From Pempheris klunzingeri (taxonomy: Eukaryota; Chordata; Actinopteri; Acropomatiformes; Pempheridae), in the NCBI RefSeq assembly GCF_042242105.1, contig NW_027254970.1, positions 60,006-124,005 of the forward strand: a stretch of 64,000 nt of DNA, written 5' to 3'. This document shows, piece after piece, positions 54,541 through 64,000 of this stretch (within the stretch, counting starts at the first letter, position 1; every line of letters starts with the position of its first letter). Position numbers and translations under genes: made by a program. Under the pieces are notes generated by a model, which saw only the letters and a program-made list of their open reading frames with translations, had not been told where the DNA came from and made no database searches.

Positions 54541-55635
54541 TAAGAGGTCAAGACACATGGCAAGGAGAGAGACTGAGAGAAGAGTTTGAAAAGATTAGAC
54601 TAAGAATTAAAAAAACAATTCTCTATATTTTTCTCTTATATACTCAGACACTTCATTGGTCCCTATTAACTGTAAAAAGCATTAGAGCTTTTATTTGCAG
54701 TGTCAAAGCCAGAATGCTTTGTGAACCTGTGCCATCATCTTCACCACTGAATATTTTAAAAAGCCATGGAAACAAGTCTCATGCAGCCTCTCTCATTGCA
54801 CTGAGAGAGCTTTCCAGCTGGTGTGCATATCATCCTCCATGTATGGGACAACTGACTCCCATCACACATGGATACCTGATAAGTTAAAGGGTCATCACTC
54901 TGGGTCCTCCTCTTGTTCCAGAGCGGCCCATGTGTGACAAAATAGGTGTCGCTGCATTCCTAAACAACACATATGTGTGTTTTCTCTTCTACTTACCACT
55001 GTAGTTCAGCTTGGTCATATGAGATCGCCAGCATGGTAAACAGAAACCATCAATGACCGAGTTCAATGTCAAAAGTTTTTTTGAAAGCATCACACCTTTT
55101 CCACATTTGGCACTGAATTTCAACATCAGCCTCAATTAGACTATAAGGACCTAGGCAACAATTATTCCTGCAGAGGACAGTGTGTTCCCTGCAAAGGTGT
55201 CCCTGCTGCACTCCTGTTGTGTTTACATTAGTGCAGAGCCTGACAAAGCATAAGGAAGTGACATTTTGAGAACAGAACATCAAGTAGTGACCCAGCTCTC
55301 TTCATTTCCTCCTTGCTGTGTTTATCAAAGTCAACTGGATGTAAGGAGGCCGCTATCATGAATGTCCTAAAGCCTACTGTATGTGTGTGACCATTGCATT
55401 TATATATGAAAAGAGCATTTGTGGAGTTGTTGCCCCTCAGTCCTCTCACATCACCAGTTTGGATAATGGGGAAAGACAAAGGAAAGTAATAATGTCATCA
55501 CATTGTAAAGTATCATACTATTATTGAACTAACTCGAGGGCCAAAGGAGAGACATACAGTGGTGATCCAAATTGTGTTTAAAGCAGTTCTTAGCCATATT
55601 TTTATTATAACAATGGATTAAATGACCGTGTGTGA

Positions 55636-56036
55636 AATGGGTCACTCGTAGTGACACACACACACAAACTGACAGATAATTGTCACCCGACTCTGGTGAT
55701 CCCCTCAGCTCTTAAACTTTCTTTCAGCTCAATGCTTTGTTTTTACAAACGTCAACTTTACTGTCTGGTTCACACTCACCGCCATCATCAACCTTTTTCC
55801 CCACTGCAGCAGGCAGCTGTTTTCAGTGAAAAAGCTCTAATAAATCCACTATCCTGCCCAGCACCAGACAGACAAAGAACTTAGCAGCTACAGAGCCAGA
55901 GGCCAAAACAGTGCTGAAAGGAGAGTGAATATTGGACTTATATTTTCAGAGAGGCCAGAAACAAGACTCCAAATGAATGCTAATGTTGCTCTGTGTCTAC
56001 TGGCTGGAAGTGCGTGCTAACATTTTTGTCATAACA
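55636..56036. mobile_element. Dispersed repeat, family D copy 2
   Basis: Keeps the block order of 35745-36060: GTCACTCGTAGTGACAC, AATTGTCACCCGACTC, GCAGCTACAGAGCC, AGACTCCAAATGAATGCTAA. Contains extra internal sequence. Confidence 0.55.
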
Positions 56037-56739
56037 ATTCGACAGTGTTGTGTTTACAACTTGTTCTGCTGCCCCAAGTGGCAAAAAAATCAATTAATGC
56101 TGCTTTAAGAGAAAGCTATTTTACTAAAACTAATAAATGCAACTTCTCCCGCATCTTCCAGCCGAACTTTCAGGTTAAAGGTGCAGTGGCATCAGGTCAA
56201 GAGTATCGTAGATGTTCTTTATTGAGAACATCTCTCCCTGGAGGATCTCCAGATGCTGCCATACCAGCTGGGAAATGTTGTCATTCACTCTGTCATGTTG
56301 CTCTTGAACTTGAGGTTCAACAACTGCATATTGTCACGTGTTAGCATCTACCAGCATTCCCAGGGGAAACGCTCAGTCTGAAAAAGAGGTCTGTTCTTGT
56401 GGTTTGACCAGTCACAAGGAAAGTTGGGGCTTAATGCAAATGTCTGCATTTATAAAGGACTGGAATGTCTGGAAGTTTTGATGATTGATCTCATTATTTT
56501 ACACTAGAGACCATTTTTCAGATTTTTCAGATAAAGTAGAGAAAAGTGCAACATTCTTGCATCTATTGTTATTATGCAAATTAAAAATTAATCAGACCAT
56601 ATAAATGTAGGCGCCTTCCTCTGCAGATCATTCAGCTCACTTCCATGTATTGTAAGTGACATTTAAAGTGAAGGAATTAGACTGAGAGGAGATCAGTGTA
56701 AGGTGTGTCTAGGATGTCTGTAATGTAATTTTAATGGAG

Positions 56740-56890
56740 CTAACTGTAGTGTAGTTACCGCTAATGAGAGTCTCAAGCAACGCTCATCTAGCTTTCATGC
56801 TGCGATGCAAGGCCATCAATTAGCAATGAGGGCGGAGACTGGTCTTTCATGCTCATCGTAGCTTTGAAGGAATTAGTCCGTTTGAACATT
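56740..56890. promoter_or_regulatory. Candidate conserved non-coding element
   Basis: A complex stretch with ATTAGCAATGAG, CTAATGAGAG and AATTAGTCCG homeodomain-like cores, between plain AT-rich and purine-rich DNA. No coding frame. Appearance-based call. Confidence 0.25.
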
Positions 56891-56999
56891 TACATCTTTG
56901 AGAGAGAGAAAGAGAGAAACAGACATGAGGAGAGAGAGCTGAGATGGTAGGTTGCACCCTGCTGCTATCTGAGATAAAGTATTCTTTGCCGAGGGCAGC

Positions 57000-59900
57000 T
57001 CTGTCTTTCAACTCAACTTACAGCCTGTGATAAGTGATCTACTGTAACTTTTTTACACTGTAACTCACATTATTCTGAGTTTCAAAAATCACTGCTCAAG
57101 TAAAAAAAAATGGCTTCCTCAGCTGTTTCAATTTTATAAATGAATACAGAGTTTTCCAGATTAAGAGAATTTATAGGAAATAACCTTTAGAATAAGTGGA
57201 AAGTCAGCATATGTTTGAATTTTGACCAAGAAAAATGAAACAAAATATGATGAACAATGTCCACTCAAACATATACTGTATGTAGTCCCTTACTTTCCCC
57301 GAGAGATGTGATTAGTCACACGTGGAGGCCCAGGAAAAAACACAAGCAGTATGACTGACAGACAGAAGGAGATACACAGAGAGACAGGAAGGAGCGCAAC
57401 AGTGAGCGCTCATAAGACGAGGTTTAGGAAGAACAGGGGAGCTGCCATCCAAATGGATAACACAACCAGCAACAAGCAACAACAACAGTGACAGCTACAC
57501 CTTCCAGCTGCTGCCTTTCATATGCTAATGTTGGTATTACTGCCTGCCAACGCAACACAGAGGACAATGTGTGTGTTTTTGCGTGTGCACATGTTTATGT
57601 GTGTTTATTCCAAATGAGACGATGCACTCACATGGTATTGGTAATACGAATCATCTGGCAAGGCTTTGAAACATATGCACGCGTTCACACATATTACTGT
57701 GTAAAAAGCTTTCATCTTTGGTTTGATGTTTTTACATGAAAATGAAAATGAAATGCGATACAATATTGTACTGAGCTAGGTTTGTGATGCCAGTTGGCGG
57801 CCAAGGGAAATGGCATTTTTCTTAAAGGACAAATCTGGTGATATTCTACATTTTTCTTACTGGCAACAAATCCCATGAAAAGACCAGAACCAACATTTTA
57901 CTGATCCTAAGTATTCTCTGTCAAGCCAAAGCCTGATACACTGTTGCTTGTTCCTTTGACCTTTGTTGTTGTCCATAAACTATTCAAAAAAACTTAAATT
58001 AGCCATCATGTTGCACTGAGTGACGTGTTCTTTCCTTGCAATTAATATGGTTTACTTAGTCCATCCCACGTACACCATTCTGCTGCTGTAAATACTCAAT
58101 AGTACAGCTGTGATTGTCACCAACATGTACACTATTTACTCCTGTTTCAAGGACGTTTGCTAAAATTTTCAGTGCCCAGTTTTAGAAAATTACTTAAGTT
58201 TGACTGATCTTTGTTTTGGCCACATTTGGCAGCAGAAACAAGTTGTGAAGCAGCACTATCATTCAATTAGAGTTGTGTTTCTGGCCACCTGCCGAATGTA
58301 AGTCCAATGTTAATTTTCTGTTTTTGGTCATCCTCCAACTTCTGAGGGAAATATCAGCCATTTTCATTGCTGAATTCCCCACTATGCTCACCGGCTAATT
58401 GCTGACTATGTCTGCCTGATGTTTGGTGCTGAGCTGCAAGTATACACTGTATTTTTAAGGCTTTTTCACAGAACGCAGCTGCCTGCTGGGGCCCAAAACA
58501 ATGCTATGAGAGCTGTGAGAGTGAACGGTAATTTGTGGCTGGACAGCTAAACAATGAGCTGAAATTTGTAATGAAATTCCTAAAGCCGAGTGGAGATATA
58601 GATTCAGGTGATAACTCTCTACAGGTTTATCAATATGAGTGACCTGATTCATTTTGTCACGTTTTCTCATTGTCAGTTTTTAGATTAGTTATTCATTCAT
58701 TTCATTATAATCTTAAAAAAGGAACTTTTTCTCTATGAGGTTTTGTATGTGATAGCTGCACCACAGAACAAAACACTCATTAACAGCTCTGATGATTATG
58801 GTGAGGAAAAGTAAGGTCATTTATATTTCATGTGTCATGCATTAAAAGGTGCCCAGCCTGCACTGGCTTACAAGACACTACAAACATAACAAACAGGAAC
58901 AACAACATAGAACAATGAGAGCGAAAGAAAAAATGGAAAACACTCCCATACATGTTAATCAATGTCTAACCAAATAGACAACACAGTCCTGCTCCTTAGA
59001 CATTACAGCTATTAACAGACAACTTTAACATAAAGCACCCTTGTCTGTTGTTCGTAAGACTTTAACACAATTTCAGGTAGGTGTAACACTATTAATGTAC
59101 TGAGGTCTACATTCATCTCATATACAAAACAAATCAGGACTTTCTGTAGACATTTTAGGAAATGCCTGTGTCTAAAATTATGACATAATGGACAATAGAA
59201 CAAAAGTGAATTTCATTTTCGATCTCCCCCTGAATCACACAGGATTATGAGAAGCTAATATGCAGGACCATGTGGCAAACTCCTCATGTCTGCATGGATT
59301 ATCTCATAGTCCAGCAGCATTTGTCTCCATTTCAGCTGTTTTGTTCAGCTGATTTCCCATTTACTCCAGTGAGTGAGGGAAATGTGACAAATGAATGTGA
59401 TTAGACTATTTTGAGCTGCTCTATTAATGTGTCCACGTGCCTGCCTTTGTGTGTGCACACAGGCGTGTGTGTGTGCTACCCCATGTACATGCCTCTCCAA
59501 GGCTGTCATGTGGTCTGTAAAGCTTCTCTCCGTGGGAATCGACTATCTATTCTGTGACAGAAGTGCACCAGTGTCTCTGATTGGCACATGTTAAATCCCT
59601 CTCTGTGTAACTGGGAGGCCAACAACTGGAGCGTGTGTGGGTGAGGATGTATGTGTGCAAATGCCACAGATCCCAAAGGAATTAGGTTGATTTTTGAGGG
59701 CTTCCAAGCAGCCCTGGGATCTTGCATGCATGTGTGTCTCCATTTGTTATCTTGCAGTCCACATGCTGAGTTTAACTGTGCTGCCAGAGAACAGTGCAGA
59801 AGACAAATCCCATGCCTAGGTTATCCATGATTCACCCGTGTTATACTTAAGAGAGAGAGAGAGAGAGCAATGGAGAGACAGAGAGAGGGAAGGAGAATGC

Positions 59901-60940
59901 CTTGCTATATAAAGAAGATATTATGGAGGGATCAAAAAAAAGAAATGAAAGCACAGAGGTTGGGGAAAGATGAAAAAAAAAGAGAAGAAGAGCATAAAAG
60001 AGGAGGAGAGAGTGTTGAAGGTTCAAGGAGGAGGACGGAAAGGAGAGGAGAGATCAGTAATCTGAACTCTTTGTCAGAGTAACAGATTAGCTCACTGGGT
60101 GAAATGATATATGACTGGCACTGGGCCTCCTCACATGCACACGCGCACAATCACGCCCCCACTATGGATCAATTACCCTGTCATCCATGTGTGCAACCAT
60201 ACATCATCACCTCGATTACATCTCACACACACAAACTCTCAGGCACTCGCATGCTGACTCCTATATATTCTATACACACACTGCTAGAACTTCAGCTGTA
60301 CTTTGTTTCACTGAGCAGGCTGTGTTTGTGTGTCTAGTGTTTTACGACCAAGTTTCTCTACTGCCTGACTTCTGTGGCCTTAATACCTATTACTGTCCAT
60401 CTGTTTCTCTTGCAGCCAGAGGAGAAACCCACACCCCGCCCCACGACACACACACATGGATGCACACGCACACACACACACAGTTACACCCCAGAGCCGC
60501 TGGGGCTGATTCCTCAAATGAACTGCATTGGTCAGAGTGACTGCGTCTGGACAAAGTCATTTGTTGTGAGTAAACTTCTTTGGGCAGTGCAGGTCATTTC
60601 AGGCAGTGGAAGAGACTGAGACCACACACACACGCACAGGTCAGTGTGGTCGGGCATGGTGTCGATCACCCCTCTGCTCCTCTTGGTGTAGTCTACTGGG
60701 AAATGCCCATAGCTCAGCTAAAGTGAGTTCAATTTAATTTGAACTTCACACAGTAGAGAGCGAGAGAGATAGAGAGAGAGGGAGAGGGAGAGGGGGGATG
60801 AGAAGGGAGGGAGGGAGAGAGAGATGGGGGGGAGGATGAGAGCCAATATTGTTTTGTCCTTCTTGAAGTGACACAAACATTTCAGACTTCCCCCATGTCC
60901 AGCATCCAGCCCCCTGAGGAACAATGCTGACGCATCTGGA
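57000..60940. other. Intergenic, no gene recognised
   Basis: Gene-free AT-rich DNA with purine-rich runs (59849-59890, 59930-60060, 60760-60840) and CA-rich patches near 60190-60490. No protein-like exon and no RNA gene could be supported. Confidence 0.5.
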
Positions 60941-60950
60941 GTTGTATGAC

Positions 60951-60970
60951 TGTGTGTGTGTGTGTGTTTG

Positions 60971-61003
<33 letters not shown>
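60951..61003. repeat. (TG)n microsatellite with one interruption
   Basis: TG tracts at 60951-60968 and 60973-61003, about 350 bases before the downstream promoter. Confidence 0.93.
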
Positions 61004-61005
<2 letters not shown>

Positions 61006-61351
61006 TTTTGTGAGTTTGAGCTGATACATTAGTCCATGCCTCTTTCTGTGTGTCTGCCAGTCTATGCTGAAAAGAGACGACTAATATCATATATCCAACA
61101 GGTCTTGGCGCAGCCCATATGGCCCTCTTCACATTACTGTACAGTATCATTTACATTTATTGCATGCGCTCCTCTGCTTAGCCGTCCCCCCCTCGTGCCG
61201 CTAGGGAGCGCTGCTCCACTTCACAGCTGAGCGTCAAGCTGCGCTCTCCATCTTCCAGGCGGACGGACGGGAGCGCACCAACAGTCTGCCTGACTCCCCG
61301 ACCGCATCGCACCTCTGTCCCGTCACTCTGGGCTACTTTCTCGTCTCTCCC

Positions 61352-61357
61352 TATAAA
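61352..61357 (+). promoter_or_regulatory. TATA box of the right-hand gene
   Basis: TATAAA in CCCTATAAAGAGG, inside a GC-rich CpG-containing block (61190-61740). It would place transcription start near 61380-61390. Confidence 0.45.
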
Positions 61358-61384
61358 GAGGATAAAGAGGGGATTCTCGGTGCA

Positions 61385-61764
61385 AAACAAAAGCCTGATT
61401 GCGGCGGTTTAAGTTGGATGTTTCCTCCATGTTGGTATGGCTTCATAACTAAGTTTCCTGTCTCACCAAGAGAGGAGAGGAGAGGAGCGGAACTTTCAGG
61501 GGACCTTTCCTTGCACCGGAGTAGCGCGCTGGTTTTAATCCAGGGGGTCACGTCTAGTTTCTCTGCGGCCCGGCTGCGGCAGGTGGATGGTATGGTATAA
61601 CTTTACCGCTCCAGTCGAACCTGAGCGGCCGGTGCGTGAGAGGAGCCGATTTATGGTACTGGAGAGGGGATGCGAACCTCTCCTCCGTCTCGGATAGCGG
61701 AGCGGCTATGAGGAGAGAGGTTCACCTGCTGGGCTAACAGAACAAGACCACACTGCACCAACAG
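61385..61764 (+). other. Untranslated first exon of a gene leaving the window
   Basis: GC-rich, CpG-bearing leader without a sustained reading frame, ending ACCAACAG followed by the donor GTATGG at 61765. Several short upstream ATGs terminate quickly. In mammals the next plus-strand gene after RHOC/PPM1J is TAFA3, so a tafa3-like gene is a reasonable guess, but no coding exon is visible here. Confidence 0.4.
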
Positions 61765-62253
61765 GTATGGATCCCTGGATCGCCTTTACACCTGCACAGA
61801 CCAGCCCGGTGCATCTTATGGTTTTAATGTTGTTTTCGTTAACGCCATGATAAGTGTGCGTTATAAAAAAAAAAGGGAATTCGAGGCACACCTGGCGTGC
61901 ATGAATATGCCTGTGTAAACAGTCCACTGGTTATCTCATCTTTGAAAACCATTTACGCACAGAATGGATTACACTTCATCTGTTCTATTTTAGTGAATTG
62001 ACAAGGATTTGATTATATGAAGGCATGAGAGTTATGCAAAAAGATTGCTCATGGCAATATCCCATCAGCCTGCTCTGGTGTGGTATCACTTTTATTATCA
62101 CGGTTGTGATTTTACAGCAGAGACAAATGATTGCGGTTGTTTTAGGTGTTGCACAGTCTATAGCCTATAGGCTTGCCCTCCTCTGTCGCTCTTTCTCTCT
62201 CTCTCTAACACACACACACGAGCGCGCACACGCACACACGCGCGCGCGCGCAC

Positions 62254-62292
<39 letters not shown>

Positions 62293-64000
62293 GGGGCGCA
62301 GATCTTAGCTGTGCGTCTATGGGCATATGGCGCCGGGTTCAGTGCGCTATTTTAGGCAGAGCTGGTGCTTAGCGGCTGCAAACAGCAGTCTGACTTCCTG
62401 ATGATTGATTGTATGAGTTGCGATTTGTCCAGAGGTGCTAAATAACAAGTATGTTTGTCTTATTTCACCAAGGAAGAGCAGACGAGGAACCTTGACGTTT
62501 CCCTTCGCACAGGGTCGTCCATTAAAAAAAATAGTTGCAGTAAACAGTGGTTTGTGTAGTCTTTGCGTGACAGGAACATAATGTGGGTGCATGTAGGGAA
62601 ACTCATCACCCTGAAAACAGTGATGGGCGTCTTCTGCGCAGGATCACCTGATGTACTGAAGATGGTTATTCATAAGATGACCTTTACTGGTGACAGTGAC
62701 AACAACATAGTTGCAACAAAATGCATCAGTTTGGTAGAAGAGTTGAAGCGGTGAGGTACTGGCTACTTACTGCTAGATATGTTCACATGCACTGTTAGAG
62801 GTCTCCTAATCATGTTATTTTATGGCTGTTCCATTTCTTGACCTTGAGTTGTTTGTGTGAGCATACAAGCTGGTTTGATTTAAACAAAGATGGTCATCCC
62901 AACTGCAAATATATTTGACATGCTCCTGCTCCAGCTGTCTCTGTCTCCTACTCTCCCTCTGTTTTCATGAGCCTCTCTGAAGAACATAGCAGAGACGAAG
63001 CAGAGAAGCAGAGTGAGGGAGTTACAGAAAAAAAAGGAGGAAAAGAACTGACAGTGAGGCATGATTGACAGTGGAGGAAGATACAGGGAGATGGTGACTA
63101 GAGCAGGGAGGAAGACTGGATGTTGAGGTTTATGTGGAGATACAGGAATACATTAAAAGAAACAAATGTGCGGCCGCTGATTAGTTGCTCCTGGAACTGT
63201 ACTCAAATGTATTTTTAATGTGACCACAGGCCAATGAATGCCATCATGAAATGTTGTAACATCACCGGTTTATTCAGTAAACACTTCTGGTTTTCTGCTC
63301 ACATTGCTAATCACATGCACACAGATGTGACAGACAGAAGAAATGGAAGTTAGAAATGGTGAAAACAGAAGGAAAGATGAGAGTTTTATTTATTAATGAA
63401 GCTTAAAAATGTGGTATACATTTATGTGAGTGTATTATTATGAATCTACTTTTGTGCCATGTCATTTAGGAAGCATGTTGTAACTACAGCCTCCCTCCAA
63501 CGACAGGCTGCACACCCGCCTCAGTAAATAAAATACAACAGTATAGTACTCCTCCTCATGTGTAATTAATTAGATATGAATTGCCATGTTGGCTGAATCA
63601 CATTATATTTCCTTCAAAACGAGAAGGAAATATAATGAGACAAGACGAGAGACAGGGAAGACAGCAAAGCGATGACGACTTTTAGACTGAGGACATTTTT
63701 GGAAAGAGCTTGAAGGTTGGTTTTAGGTTAGATTACGTTTAGGTTAAGGCTTAGGATATGGGCTACATGGGGGCATACAGGGCACATAAAGCTGATCCCT
63801 ACAAGGATAACCATTTATTGTAGGCCAACACACGTTTTTTGGCTAAAGATAATGCGTGTGTTTTCATGAATGTGAAGATGAATGCATGTCTTTGCTTTTT
63901 ATAAATAATCTTTAAAATCACTTTATTACATAGCAATCAGTGGAAAGATGACAGGAAACAACGGCAAGAGAAATGAAAAGAAGTCAAGCAAAAGACGGTT
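61765..64000 (+). other. Probable first intron of the right-hand gene
   Basis: Non-coding DNA after the putative donor at 61765. It contains a Z-DNA-prone CA/CG tract (62208-62292) and AT-rich sequence. No exon recognised before the window ends. Confidence 0.35.
62208..62292. repeat. (CA)n/(CG)n alternating tract
   Basis: Alternating purine-pyrimidine run of about 85 bases that includes a pure CG section (about 62239-62251), a classic Z-DNA-forming arrangement, 440 bases inside the putative first intron. Confidence 0.93.

Noticed and set aside
60104-60540. 77-117 codon frames near 60.1-60.5 kb
   Set aside because: His/Thr-rich translations of CA-rich sequence without splice or family support.
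47030-61160. ppm1j-like PP2C gene expected from mammalian synteny
   Set aside because: No DGHGG-type or other PP2C motif found in any frame; probably absent or elsewhere.
62563-62754. 63-codon frame in the right-hand intron
   Set aside because: No homology that I recognise, no splice support and average composition.
63715-63765. TTAGG-like run (GGTTAGATTACGTTTAGGTTAA type)
   Set aside because: Irregular and short; not a telomeric array.

Overview
This window is nuclear DNA of a vertebrate, almost certainly a teleost fish. The genes are split by many GT..AG introns. The intergenic DNA is full of long (CA)n, (GT)n and (AT)n microsatellites, MITE-like elements, a Tc1-like transposon and non-LTR retroelement tails typical of fish genomes. 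Gene order MOV10 (+) then RHOC (-), tail to tail, matches the vertebrate MOV10/RHOC neighbourhood (human 1p13).

Layout. (1) 1-6.5 kb: microsatellites, a foldback element, one GC-richer unrecognised open stretch on the minus strand (about 2.66-3.07 kb) and one non-coding stretch that may be conserved. (2) 6.6-14.8 kb, plus strand: a first MOV10-type SF1 RNA helicase, 21 coding exons, 880 codons as spliced by me, with a short divergent N-terminus and no conserved C-terminal tail. (3) 14.9-16.5 kb: non-LTR remnants, then a short promoter region with interferon-response-like GAAA repeats. (4) 16.57-28.14 kb, plus strand: a second, full-length MOV10 (23 coding exons, 999 aa), with a Tc1-like transposon in intron 3 and a retroposed unit carrying a small membrane-protein ORF in intron 7. 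(5) 30.8-47.0 kb, minus strand: a RhoC-type small GTPase (193 aa, four coding exons) with an untranslated first exon 12 kb upstream and a MITE against its promoter. (6) 47.1-61.1 kb: gene-poor repeats and several candidate conserved non-coding elements; no PP2C (ppm1j-like) exons seen. (7) 61.2-64 kb: a TATA-containing GC-rich promoter and an untranslated first exon of a plus-strand gene that runs out of the window; by synteny it could be a tafa3-like gene.

The two helicase copies keep the same exon sizes and intron phases over the 20 exons they share, so they arose by tandem duplication. Copy 2 looks like the orthologous antiviral/RNA-silencing helicase. Copy 1 is a diverged paralogue with altered ends and small changes in helicase motifs, and both copies have candidate IRF/ISRE sites upstream. 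RhoC is unrelated in function and shares only synteny.

The most rewarding leads are the asymmetric MOV10 pair with its interferon-like sites, the retroposed small transmembrane ORF at 21.3-22.5 kb, the unassigned minus-strand coding-like stretch near 2.7-3.1 kb, and the intronic hairpin at 39.41-39.48 kb.
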